A DNA stretch of 40,821 nt, taken from positions 1-40,821 of the forward strand of contig DAOTHJ010000018.1 of the NCBI GenBank assembly GCA_035447605.1. Reading direction: 5' to 3'. Origin of the DNA: UMGS1668 sp035447605 (lineage in GTDB: Bacteria; Bacillota; Clostridia; Oscillospirales; Ruminococcaceae). The notes under the pieces are model-generated. The model had not been told where the DNA came from and did no database searches. It saw only the letters and a program-made list of their open reading frames with translations. Shown here piece after piece: positions 15,348-22,204 of this stretch (positions are counted from its first letter, which is position 1; each line of letters starts with the position of its first letter). A program made the position numbers and the translations under genes.

Positions 15348-15434
15348 ATGGACGCTGGCAGTAGTAGCGGCACAGACATAGGCCGAAAACGCGGCTCTGA
15401 AAAAGCGCCCGTTCGTTTACGGCGCTTTTCCTAA
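15348..15434 (+). CDS. Possible 28-residue leader peptide before mgtE
   Basis: Between the M-box terminator and mgtE there is an ORF of 28 codons with AGGTGA 6 nt before its ATG. It encodes a Ser/Gly-rich start (MDAGSSSGTDIG) and a strongly basic end (RKRGSEKAPVRLRRFS). Its stop codon lies just past a terminator-like hairpin (15401-15429) that its own last codons span. This arrangement is what a ribosome-controlled attenuator looks like, as in the mgtL leader of Salmonella mgtA, but I know no family for the peptide, and the short frame could be chance. Confidence 0.4.
   Translation: MDAGSSSGTDIGRKRGSEKAPVRLRRFS
15401..15429 (+). terminator. Second terminator-like hairpin in the mgtE leader
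   Basis: AAAAGCGCC (15401-15409) pairs perfectly with GGCGCTTTT (15421-15429). The T run is only four long. Further hairpins follow: CAAGGC/GCCTTG (15437-15454) and GGCGGC/GCCGCC (15481-15498), the last just before the mgtE ribosome site. Confidence 0.5.
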
Positions 15435-15528
15435 CGCAAGGCGAAGAGGCCTTGTTTCGTGTCTTGCTCCTGTCAAAGAGGGCGGCGTGTCTGCCGCCTC
15501 AATGTTCTTATGATTGGAGGAAAGACGA

Positions 15529-16884
15529 ATGGAAGAAAGAACCACCACCTTTGAAAGCACCATCCTCTCGCTGCTGGAAAACAAGCGCTTCTCCAGCCTG
15601 AAGGACGTCTTCATCACGATGAATCCTTCCGACATTGCTGCGGTCTTTGAGGAACTCCCCGAGGAGCCCCTGCCGCTCCTGTTTCGGCTGTTGCCGAAGG
15701 AGCTTGCGGCGGAGACCTTCGCGGAGATGGAATCGGATCATCAGGAGCTTTTGATCAAGGGATTTTCCGATTTCGAACTCAAAGAAGTGATCGGCGAGCT
15801 CTACACGGACGACGCCGTCGCCCTTGTGGAGGAGATGCCCGCCTCCGTTGTGAAGCGGATCCTCAATCAGGCTGATCCGGAAAAGCGCCGTATGATCAAC
15901 GAGATCCTCAAATATCCGGAGGATTCCGCCGGCAGCATCATGACGACCGAATATGTCGATCTGCGCCCGACGATGACGGCCTCCGAGGCGATCACCCACA
16001 TCCGGAGGACCGGCGTCGACAAGGAGACCATCGATAACTGCTATGTGACGGACAAGAGCCGCATCCTGATCGGCACGCTCTCGATCCGCACGCTGATTTT
16101 GGCCGACGGCGAATCCGCCATCGCCGACCTGATGGAACCCCACGTCATCTATGTGTCGACGATGGAGGATCAGGAATCCGTGGCCAACATGTTCGCAAAA
16201 TATAATTTCACGGCGCTGCCTGTGGTGGACGCCGAAAACCGTCTGGTCGGAATCGTCACGGTCGACGACGCAATGGACGTCATCGTCGCCGAGGCCACCG
16301 AGGATATCGAAAAGATGGCCGCCATCACGCCGACCGAGCACCCCTACCTCAAAACGCCGGTCGTCGAGATCTGGAAGAGCCGAATTCCGTGGCTGCTCCT
16401 TTTGATGATCTCCGCCACCTTCACCGGCATGATTATCACCCACTTTGAGGATGCTCTGGCCACCTATGTGATTCTTACGGCATATATCCCGATGCTCATG
16501 GATACGGGCGGCAACAGCGGCAGCCAGTCTTCGGTCACCGTGGTGCGCAGCCTCTCGCTGAATGAACTGGAATTCGGGGATATTTTTCAGGTAGTCTGGA
16601 TCGAGGCAAGGGTCGCAATCCTCTGCGGCGTCACGCTCGCCGTCGTGAATTTCGCGAAGCTGCTCCTGATCGATCAGGTGGGCGTATCCGTCGCGCTGGC
16701 GGTCTGCCTGACGCTGATCGTGACGGTCTTTGTGGCAAAGCTGGTCGGCTGCACGCTCCCGCTGATTGCAAAGCGGGTGGGCCTTGACCCGGCCGTCTGC
16801 GCGAGCCCGTTTATTACGACGATCGTCGACGCGCTCTCCCTGCTGATCTATTTCCGCATCGCGACGGCCATCCTCGGCATCTGA
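15529..16884 (+). CDS. mgtE: Magnesium transporter MgtE
   Basis: A 451-residue Mg2+ channel. The N domain (about 20-125) of superhelical repeats is followed by a CBS pair (about 135-260; SAGSIMTTEYVDL marks its start), the plug helix, and five transmembrane helices from about 285. The pore signature MDTGGNSGSQSS is intact. The N and CBS domains close the channel when cytoplasmic Mg2+ is high. The ATG at 15529 has GGAGG 8 nt before it; a TTG five codons upstream is less likely. Control by the M-box riboswitch matches the function. Confidence 0.97.
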   Translation: MEERTTTFESTILSLLENKRFSSLKDVFITMNPSDIAAVFEELPEEPLPLLFRLLPKELAAETFAEMESDHQELLIKGFSDFELKEVIGELYTDDAVALVEEMPASVVKRILNQADPEKRRMINEILKYPEDSAGSIMTTEYVDLRPTMTASEAITHIRRTGVDKETIDNCYVTDKSRILIGTLSIRTLILADGESAIADLMEPHVIYVSTMEDQESVANMFAKYNFTALPVVDAENRLVGIVTVDDAMDVIVAEATEDIEKMAAITPTEHPYLKTPVVEIWKSRIPWLLLLMISATFTGMIITHFEDALATYVILTAYIPMLMDTGGNSGSQSSVTVVRSLSLNELEFGDIFQVVWIEARVAILCGVTLAVVNFAKLLLIDQVGVSVALAVCLTLIVTVFVAKLVGCTLPLIAKRVGLDPAVCASPFITTIVDALSLLIYFRIATAILGI

Positions 16885-16917
16885 CCGGGAGACAGGCAAA
16901 ACTTCATTTTTTAAACA

Positions 16918-16955
16918 AAAAAGCGGGGCGGATCCCAACGGATCTGCCCCGCTTT
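16918..16955. terminator. Bidirectional terminator between mgtE and acr3
   Basis: AAAGCGGGGCGGATCC (about 16919-16935) pairs with GGATCTGCCCCGCTTT (16940-16955). The T run is longest on the minus strand, serving the arsenic operon; on the plus strand it follows mgtE. Confidence 0.88.
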
Positions 16956-17003
16956 CTGCGGTTTGCATGAAAAAGAACGAAAACAGCTCCAAGAGCAGTT
17001 TTT

Positions 17004-18197
17004 TCAAGGGTTATCCGCGTCGGATTCCATACCGGGTTCGACCTGAGATTTCATACCGGGTTCGACCTGACATTCCGTGCCGGGTTCCACCTGAGGCTCC
17101 ATGCCGGATTCAACCTGCGGTTCCATGCCGGGTTCGTCGTGGGATTCATTACGGGGCTCAAACCAGCCCTTCGTCCTGTTCGCAATCCGGACCAGAATCA
17201 GCATGACCGGCACTTCGGTCAGGACGCCGACGATGGTAGCGAGGGCGGCGGGAGAGGTCGTGCCGAAGAGCGAAATCGCTACCGCGACGGCCAGCTCAAA
17301 AAAGTTGGAGGCGCCGATCATTCCGGCGGGCGCGGCGATCTCATGCGGCAGCTTCAGCGCCTTGCACGCGAGATAGGCGATGGAGAAGATCAAAAAGGTC
17401 TGAAGGATCAGAGGAACCGCGATCAGCACGATATGCAAAGGGTTATTCAGGATCACGTCGCCCTGGAACGAAAAGATGATGATGAGCGTCAGCAGCAGGC
17501 CGGCGATGGTGATATTCCCGAATTTCGGAACGAAACTTTGGTTAAAATACTCGGCCCCGCGCTTTTTGATCACCACGCTCCGCGTGAAGACGCCGCCGGC
17601 CAGCGGAATGACCACAAACAGAACCACCGAGAGAATCAGCGTATCCCAAGGGATCTTCACGCCGCCGATGCCGAGCAGAAACGCCACGATGGGCGTGAAG
17701 GCGACAAGGATGATCAGGTCATTCGTGGCCACCTGCACCACCGTGTAGGCCGGATTGCCGTTTGTCAGGTGGCTCCAGACAAAGACCATCGCTGTGCAGG
17801 GAGCCGCGCCCAGCAGAACGGCGCCGGCAAGGTAGCTGCGCGCGAGTTCTTCGGGGATCAGCGCTTTAAAAATTACAAAGAAGAACAGCCACGCGATGCC
17901 GAACATCGTAAAGGGCTTGATCAGCCAGTTGGTAACCCAGGTGACGAAGAGACCCTTGGGGTTTTTGCCGACGTTCCGGATGCTCTGAAAATCCACCTTG
18001 AGCATCATGGGATAGATCATCAGCCAGATGAGCACGGCGATGGGGATAAAGACGTTTGCATACTCGAAACGCCCGAGAAAGGTCGGGATTCCGGGAAGAA
18101 ACCTGCCGATCAGCACGCCGGCGGCCATGCAGAGGATGACCCACAGCGTCAGATACTTTTCAAAAAATCCAATTCCTGAGGAGCGGTTTTTTTTCAT
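17004..18197 (-). CDS. acr3: ACR3-family arsenite efflux transporter
   Basis: A 397-residue membrane protein with ten hydrophobic segments of the bile/arsenite permease fold, exporting arsenite by proton exchange. The start FFEKYLTLWV and the conserved cysteine in GAAPCTAMVFVWSHL (essential in characterised ACR3) are typical. After the last helix the tail is abnormal: residues about 347-397 hold five 8-residue repeats of the type QVEPGMEP, encoded by five 24-bp units (17025-17144). The ATG at 18197 was chosen because the protein then begins MKKNRSSG as usual; a GTG two codons earlier is possible. No strong ribosome site is visible, so it may be translationally coupled to the thioredoxin-like gene 11 nt upstream. 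Confidence 0.93.
   Translation of the reverse strand: MKKNRSSGIGFFEKYLTLWVILCMAAGVLIGRFLPGIPTFLGRFEYANVFIPIAVLIWLMIYPMMLKVDFQSIRNVGKNPKGLFVTWVTNWLIKPFTMFGIAWLFFFVIFKALIPEELARSYLAGAVLLGAAPCTAMVFVWSHLTNGNPAYTVVQVATNDLIILVAFTPIVAFLLGIGGVKIPWDTLILSVVLFVVIPLAGGVFTRSVVIKKRGAEYFNQSFVPKFGNITIAGLLLTLIIIFSFQGDVILNNPLHIVLIAVPLILQTFLIFSIAYLACKALKLPHEIAAPAGMIGASNFFELAVAVAISLFGTTSPAALATIVGVLTEVPVMLILVRIANRTKGWFEPRNESHDEPGMEPQVESGMEPQVEPGTECQVEPGMKSQVEPGMESDADNP
17025..17144. repeat. Five 24-bp tandem repeats inside acr3
   Basis: Five head-to-tail units of 24 bp with core CCATNCCGGGTTCNACCTGA. Because 24 is a multiple of three they add 8 codons each. They encode the acidic tail of the ACR3 protein, which is not part of the transport fold. 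Confidence 0.9.
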
Positions 18198-18208
18198 ACT
18201 CACGGGAG

Positions 18209-18550
18209 TTACCGGATTTTTTGCAGAATTATTGCGACCTCGTCGGCCGTGAGAACCTTACCGTAGGAGACCACTTTTCCGTCCACAACGAGAGCGGGGG
18301 TCGACATCACCCCGTAGGCCGCGATCTGGGAAAAATCGGTCACATGGTCAATGGCCGAATCCATGCCGAGCTGCTCAAGCGCCTCTTTTGTGGCCGCCTC
18401 CAGCTGGTTGCATTTCGGGCAGCCGCTGCCCAAAATTTTGACGCTCGCGCCTTCGGTTTTTGCGCGCTCGGCTTCCTCCATACTTTTTGCGTCGCAGCTG
18501 CCGCAGCAGCAGGACGTTTTTTCCTTTTTACCGATGGAAAACAGGGACAT
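18209..18550 (-). CDS. Small thioredoxin-like disulfide protein (TM0996/MTH895 type)
   Basis: A 113-residue cytoplasmic protein. Residues 36-113 form the small thioredoxin fold with active site GSGCPKCNQL (CPKC near 44-47) and cis-Pro motif STPALVVDG. The N-terminal 35 residues add a second cysteine cluster, CCCGSC (14-19). Such proteins are regular members of clostridial arsenic clusters, where they may pass electrons for arsenate reduction or handle arsenite-thiol adducts; this role is inferred. AGGAG precedes the ATG. Lies between the ferredoxin and acr3 genes. Confidence 0.88.
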   Translation of the reverse strand: MSLFSIGKKEKTSCCCGSCDAKSMEEAERAKTEGASVKILGSGCPKCNQLEAATKEALEQLGMDSAIDHVTDFSQIAAYGVMSTPALVVDGKVVSYGKVLTADEVAIILQKIR

Positions 18551-18583
18551 GTAAATCTTTCTCCTTTCAAGAGAATGTACCGG

Positions 18584-18859
18584 TCAGCCGCAGCAGCAGC
18601 CCGTGCAGCAGCAGGCTCCGCCGGATTCTTTTTCGCCGTTCGGAGGAGTCCACTGGGTATCCTCGCCGGCATAGGTGATGGCCCCGGCCGGGCAACGGTT
18701 GCCGCAGCTGTGGCAGTGATCAATACAGGCTTCGGGATTTTTAACGACGGGCGTCGGGGCCTTTGCGGTATCGTAGACACCGTGAGGGCACTTTTCGACG
18801 CAGGTTCCGCATTCCCTGCAGATGAGATAATCAACGACCGGATACCATGTTTTTGACAT
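18584..18859 (-). CDS. Two-cluster ferredoxin of the arsenic operon
   Basis: A 91-residue 4Fe-4S protein. CRECGTCVEKCP (about 14-25) and the later CIDHCHSCGNRCP supply two sets of cysteines for two [4Fe-4S] clusters. The C-terminal end GGACCCTGCCCG adds seven cysteines in a short tail, which could bind arsenite or another soft metal. AAGGAG lies 9 nt before the ATG at 18859; an upstream ATG at 18901 would overlap the permease gene end without a ribosome site. The start MSKTWYPVVDY is typical of ferredoxins found beside ArsP-type permeases. Confidence 0.88.
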   Translation of the reverse strand: MSKTWYPVVDYLICRECGTCVEKCPHGVYDTAKAPTPVVKNPEACIDHCHSCGNRCPAGAITYAGEDTQWTPPNGEKESGGACCCTGCCCG

Positions 18860-18888
18860 ACTGTTTCTCTCCTTTATTTTCTTTAATT

Positions 18889-19902
18889 TTAGAGAATCCA
18901 TACCTGAAGAACATTAAAACAATAGCCTACGAGGATAATTCCGACGGTGCAGATCGCCACAAACAGCGCCAGCAGCTTTGGTTTTACCGCTTTGCGCAGC
19001 ATAATCATGGAGGGCAGAGAGAGCGTCGTGACGGCCATCATGAAAGAGAGGATCGTGCCAAGCTGCGCCCCTTTGGAGAGCAGCGCCTCCGCAATCGGGA
19101 TGGTGCCGAAGATATCGGCGTACATCGGGATGCCGAGCAGCGCCGCGAGCACGACGCCGAAGGGGTTTTTGCTGCCGAGCACGGCGGAGATCCACTCCTC
19201 CGGAATCCAGTTGTGGATGACGGCGCCGATGCCGACGCCGATCAGAATGTAGAGGATCACTTTTTTAAAGGTCGCCAGAGTTTGCTCTTTTGCATAAATC
19301 AGACGGTCCTTTTTTGTCAGATCCGGAGATTCAAGATCCACATGGCCTGCGGTCAGAATAAAGCTCTCGACGTAGCGCTCCATATGCATCTTTTCGATGA
19401 CCGTTCCTCCGGCAACCGCGATCAGAAGACCGAGGATGACGTAGAGGACGGCCACCTTTGCGCCGAAAATGCTCATCAGCAGAAGCAGCGAACCGAGATC
19501 CACCATCGGGGAGGAGATCAGGAACGAAAAGGTCACACCGACCGGAAGCCCGGCGGAGGTGAAGCCGATGAACAGCGGGATCGAAGAACAGGAGCAAAAC
19601 GGCGTCACCGTGCCGAGCAGCGCCGCGACGCAGTTTGCCGGAAGACCATGAAACCGGCCGAGGATTTTTTTGCTGCGCTCCGGCGGAAAATAGCTCTGAA
19701 TATAGCTGATGAGAAAGATCAGAAGGCACAGCAGCACCGTGATCTTAATGACATCATAAAGAAAGAACTGAACGCTTCCGCCCAACCGGCCGGAGGGATC
19801 GAGGCCCAGAGCCGAAAGAGCGCTCCCGATCAGCGTATTCAGCCATTTCATTCCGAGGATCTGGTATTGGAAAAAATCCCAGACCGCCTTTACCTGCTCC
19901 AT
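18889..19902 (-). CDS. ArsP/DUF318-type permease
   Basis: A 337-residue membrane protein with eight or so hydrophobic segments in two halves. The first half contains TPFCSCSSIPLFIGF, the cysteine motif that in ArsP is tied to export of trivalent organoarsenicals; the second half has GIPMYADIFGTIPI. It is the first gene of the operon permease-ferredoxin-thioredoxin-acr3. The ATG at 19902 has AGGTGA 8 nt before it; the GTG at 19914 is less likely. A palindromic ArsR site lies just upstream. The family also moves other substrates, so the exact arsenic species is uncertain. Confidence 0.85.
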   Translation of the reverse strand: MEQVKAVWDFFQYQILGMKWLNTLIGSALSALGLDPSGRLGGSVQFFLYDVIKITVLLCLLIFLISYIQSYFPPERSKKILGRFHGLPANCVAALLGTVTPFCSCSSIPLFIGFTSAGLPVGVTFSFLISSPMVDLGSLLLLMSIFGAKVAVLYVILGLLIAVAGGTVIEKMHMERYVESFILTAGHVDLESPDLTKKDRLIYAKEQTLATFKKVILYILIGVGIGAVIHNWIPEEWISAVLGSKNPFGVVLAALLGIPMYADIFGTIPIAEALLSKGAQLGTILSFMMAVTTLSLPSMIMLRKAVKPKLLALFVAICTVGIILVGYCFNVLQVWIL

Positions 19903-19940
19903 AGCAGAAATCACCTGACTTTCTATAAAAGGACAATCAT

Positions 19941-19956
19941 ATCAAATAATTTTGAT
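19941..19956. promoter_or_regulatory. ArsR-type operator of the arsenic operon
   Basis: ATCAAA-TAAT-TTTGAT is a perfect palindrome, the same half-sites as upstream of arsR. A TATGAT -10-like box lies directly beside it on the minus strand (19937-19942), so binding would block transcription of the permease operon. Confidence 0.8.
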
Positions 19957-19970
19957 GTATAGGACCGGTA

Positions 19971-19995
19971 AAAAGCCATCCGGAAGATGGCTTTT
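19971..19995 (-). terminator. Terminator of arsR
   Basis: AAAAGCCATC (19971-19980) pairs with GATGGCTTTT (19986-19995); on the minus strand five T follow. It overlaps the arsR stop codon and separates arsR from the separately promoted permease operon. Confidence 0.8.
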
Positions 19996-20314
19996 ATTTC
20001 TTGCAGCAGACCGTTTCTTCGGCCCCGGTATTGGGGGTGGTCAGCTCCTTCAGAAGAGCCGCGGCATGGGCGCTGCCGGATTCGCTGAGTCGGTAGTGGG
20101 TCCACTTGCCCTCCTGCCGGCTCTCCACGATTCCGGAGGCGACCAGAATCTTCATCTGATAGGAGAGCGCCGGCTGCCCCATATGGATCTGGTCGGTCAG
20201 AACGCAGGCGCATTTCTCACCGCCGCGCAGAAGCTCAAGAATCATCAGGCGCTTCTTGTCGCTGAGGGCTTTGAAAATTTTTGCTTGTTCCTCATATACC
20301 GTTTCCACGTTCAT
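19994..20314 (-). CDS. arsR: ArsR-family arsenic-responsive repressor
   Basis: A 106-residue winged-helix repressor. LLRGGEKCACVL (29-40) has the two cysteines of the alpha-3 arsenite site (compare ELCVCDL in classical ArsR), followed by the recognition helix MGQPALSYQMKIL. A further CysCys near the end (ETVCCKK) may be a third ligand set. Binding of As(III) is expected to release the protein from DNA. Two identical-type palindromes, one before this gene and one before the permease operon, are the likely sites. GAGG is 2-3 nt closer to the ATG than usual. Confidence 0.95.
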   Translation of the reverse strand: MNVETVYEEQAKIFKALSDKKRLMILELLRGGEKCACVLTDQIHMGQPALSYQMKILVASGIVESRQEGKWTHYRLSESGSAHAAALLKELTTPNTGAEETVCCKK

Positions 20315-20321
20315 GCCTCAC

Positions 20322-20337
20322 ATCAAAAATATTTGAT
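20322..20337. promoter_or_regulatory. ArsR-type operator before arsR
   Basis: ATCAAA-AATA-TTTGAT, a perfect palindrome with the same half-sites as at 19941, placed between the -10 box of the arsR promoter and the ATG. Confidence 0.85.
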
Positions 20338-20346
20338 ACATTCATC

Positions 20347-20374
20347 AGTATATGCATCCGGGCGAATTTGTCAA
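20347..20374 (-). promoter_or_regulatory. Sigma-A promoter of arsR
   Basis: On the minus strand a perfect TTGACA (20369-20374), 16-nt spacer and TATACT (20347-20352). Confidence 0.85.
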
Positions 20375-20401
20375 CAGAAATTTACGGCCGCGCAAAAAAA
20401 T

Positions 20402-20434
20402 AAAAAAACCGGGCGGGATTTTTCCCCGCCCGGG
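20402..20434 (-). terminator. Terminator of the DUF2680 gene
   Basis: CCGGGCGGG (20409-20417) pairs with CCCGCCCGG (20425-20433); seven T follow on the minus strand. Confidence 0.9.
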
Positions 20435-20448
20435 CTTTATCAATCGGA

Positions 20449-21108
20449 TCAGTTTGCCGAACCGGAGGCACGGTTTCCGCGTGCCGCACCGGAGGCATTG
20501 CCGGAGCCGGTGCCGTCGCAGACGCCGGTGCCGTTTCCATTGGTGCCGTCGCAGACGCCGTCGCCGGTGCCGTCGCAGGCGCCGTTTCCGTTGGCGCCGC
20601 CGTTCATGCTGCCGGAGCCGGAGCCGGTCCCGTCGCAGACGCCGTCACCGGTTCCATCACAGACACCGTTGCCGTTGGCACCATTATACATGTTGCCGGA
20701 GCCGGAGCCGGTGCCGTCGCAGACGCCGGTGCCGTTTCCATTGGCTTCACCGTACATGTTGCCGGAGCCGGTGCCGTCGCAGTTGGCCTGGCGCGTCTCC
20801 ATGGCGGCAAGAACCGCCTCGGCGCGCTCTTCGGTCATGGTTCCGGCCTGGACTCTCTCCTCCACACGGGCTTTTTTCTCCTCAAAGAGGCGGAGCTGGA
20901 ATTCCTCAAGCTTGCCGGCGTCGGCAGCGAGAGTGCCATAGGTTTTGCCGGATTCCGTTCTCTCGGCGATCACGGCCTCCACGGACTTGCCGGTCAGCCC
21001 GGCGACGATCTCCGCCGGGCTCTCCACGGCGGCAAAGGCGGTTACGGAAGTCAGGCCGAGAGCGAGCACGACTGCTCCGGCGGCGGTCCATTTCTTAAAG
21101 TTTTTCAT
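20449..21108 (-). CDS. Secreted DUF2680-like protein with CDGTG repeats
   Basis: A 219-residue exported protein. A signal peptide (1-26, ending AFA) is followed by a helical charged domain (about 28-108) resembling DUF2680 of Bacillota. From about residue 110 the chain turns into repeats of CDGTGSGSGN, NGNG and VCDGTGDG, with six CDGT units. These Asp/Gly-rich repeats could bind Ca2+, and the single cysteine in each could cross-link or bind metal; both are inference. AAGGAG lies 10 nt before the ATG. Next to another secreted protein of ferritin-like type, but with its own terminator. Confidence 0.75.
   Translation of the reverse strand: MKNFKKWTAAGAVVLALGLTSVTAFAAVESPAEIVAGLTGKSVEAVIAERTESGKTYGTLAADAGKLEEFQLRLFEEKKARVEERVQAGTMTEERAEAVLAAMETRQANCDGTGSGNMYGEANGNGTGVCDGTGSGSGNMYNGANGNGVCDGTGDGVCDGTGSGSGSMNGGANGNGACDGTGDGVCDGTNGNGTGVCDGTGSGNASGAARGNRASGSAN
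20470..20790. repeat. Internal repeats coding for CDGTG modules
   Basis: GCCGTCGCAGACGCCG recurs eight or so times in variant form with spacings of 21 to 63 bp. It codes for GVCDGTG in the reading frame of the DUF2680-like gene. The regular spacing suggests growth and loss of units by slippage. Confidence 0.75.
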
Positions 21109-21154
21109 GATAGGAAATCTCCTTTTTTATATTTATTTTGGGATAACAAATTTT

Positions 21155-21724
21155 TTATTTTTTGCCCTTCCGCGCGTTTCCGAAATTCCCGGCCGCGGGG
21201 ACGGTGCCGCTCTCAAGACGGCTTACGTTCCTTTCAAAGGCGGCGAGGTGGTTTTCGGAGGCGTTTTTGAGGGCGGTGAACACCAGCCGGACATTCTCCG
21301 GCAGATCCTGTTCCAAAAAGGCTTCATACATGGCGATGTTGTTTTGCTCGGCCTCCACGCCTGCCCGATAGGCTTCGAGGAGGGAGGCGGGGATGACGAC
21401 GTACTCTTCGGCGGTATTGTCCGGGAGCGCCACATCGTATTCGGCGAACAGCGGCTCGAGCGCGGAGATATGGGTCTCTTCAGCCCGGATGATGTTGGTG
21501 AACGGTTTCTGTGCGCCGAAGGTTTCAATGATCTCCTCATATTCGGCGCGGGCGAGGTATTCGTCCTCGATCGCGTAGGTCAGCATCTCCGAAAGCGTGT
21601 AGGTTTTGCCTTCCCCCACGGCGGCGGAACCGAAATCGCTCTCCGCAGCGAACGCGGAGACGGATCCGGCGGCGACGGTCAGCACGGCCAGCACAAGTGC
21701 GGCCCATTTTCTGATGGTTTTCAT
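21155..21724 (-). CDS. Secreted DUF2202 ferritin-like protein
   Basis: A 189-residue exported protein. The signal peptide (1-26, ending AFAAE) precedes a four-helix DUF2202 domain: AIEDEYLARAEYEEIIETFG near 48-67, EETHISALEPLF, and VEAEQNNIAMYEAFL, whose Glu and His residues sit where diiron ferritin-like proteins bind metal. Function unknown; the family is found as exported or lipoprotein forms in bacteria and archaea. AAGGATGTGAG precedes the ATG at 21724. A CAAAAG-N5-CTTTTG box 55 nt upstream also occurs twice before the adjacent two-component system, so that system probably controls this gene. Confidence 0.82.
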   Translation of the reverse strand: MKTIRKWAALVLAVLTVAAGSVSAFAAESDFGSAAVGEGKTYTLSEMLTYAIEDEYLARAEYEEIIETFGAQKPFTNIIRAEETHISALEPLFAEYDVALPDNTAEEYVVIPASLLEAYRAGVEAEQNNIAMYEAFLEQDLPENVRLVFTALKNASENHLAAFERNVSRLESGTVPAAGNFGNARKGKK

Positions 21725-21778
21725 AAACTCACATCCTTTCTGATTGGTTTGTGGCTTCAGTTTATCGTTCGGATTTGT

Positions 21779-21795
21779 CAAAAGTGTGTCTTTTG
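21779..21795. promoter_or_regulatory. CAAAAG-N5-CTTTTG box before the DUF2202 gene
   Basis: CAAAAG-TGTGT-CTTTTG, an inverted repeat of 6-bp arms. The same motif appears at 22080-22094 (shortened) and 22123-22139 before the two-component genes. A TTGACA on the minus strand (21774-21779) adjoins it. Confidence 0.6.
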
Positions 21796-22079
21796 TTTTC
21801 CGTTTCCCTGACGTCTGCTTTTGTGAGGAGCGGATCGGTCGTGAGGCGGCCAGGCCCTGAGCACGGTTCCCGCTTTTTGCCGGAATTTTTCCGGCATGCC
21901 CGGCGGATCTTCCCACCGGATTTTTTGCGGGTTCCGGTCTGGAGGGGGCGCCGCTTCCTTCCCGGATGCTTCCCGGCGATGCTCACCGGGCGCCTGCGGG
22001 AAGATCGGTTCGCTTGGATCCTTCACATGGAAAAGCCCCCTTTCCTCTCCTTTGCCTTCATTTTACCGGTCTAAAAGGG

Positions 22080-22094
22080 CAAAAGTATGTTTTG
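22080..22094. promoter_or_regulatory. CAAAAG box, imperfect copy
   Basis: CAAAAG-TATGT-TTTG: the right arm has lost two bases compared with the copies at 21779 and 22123. Confidence 0.45.
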
Positions 22095-22122
22095 AGGGGG
22101 CCGTTTCTGTGTCATTTGGCGG

Positions 22123-22139
22123 CAAAAGACATACTTTTG
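22123..22139. promoter_or_regulatory. CAAAAG-N5-CTTTTG box at the two-component promoter
   Basis: CAAAAG-ACATA-CTTTTG lies immediately upstream of where a -35 box should be, 25 bp before TATAAT. That is a classic place for an activator of the OmpR class, which suggests autoregulation by the response regulator. Confidence 0.6.
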
Positions 22140-22161
22140 CCACGCATTCCTTTTTTGAATG

Positions 22162-22170
22162 TGTTATAAT
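22162..22170 (+). promoter_or_regulatory. Extended -10 promoter of the two-component operon
   Basis: TGTTATAAT carries TGn plus a perfect TATAAT (22165-22170). No -35 hexamer is visible at the right distance, which suits dependence on an activator at the neighbouring box. The ATG is at 22205. Confidence 0.7.
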
Positions 22171-22204
22171 CAAACCGAAAAAGGACGGAGAAGGGGGGAT
22201 TTTC

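Noticed and set aside
15508..17007. 499-codon open frame opposite mgtE
   Set aside because: Antisense shadow of mgtE; His/Asp/Arg-rich composition typical of such shadows.
20352..21098. Arg-rich plus-strand frame across the DUF2680 repeats
   Set aside because: The RRRRCR repeats are a by-product of the GC-rich repeat read on the wrong strand; no ribosome site.
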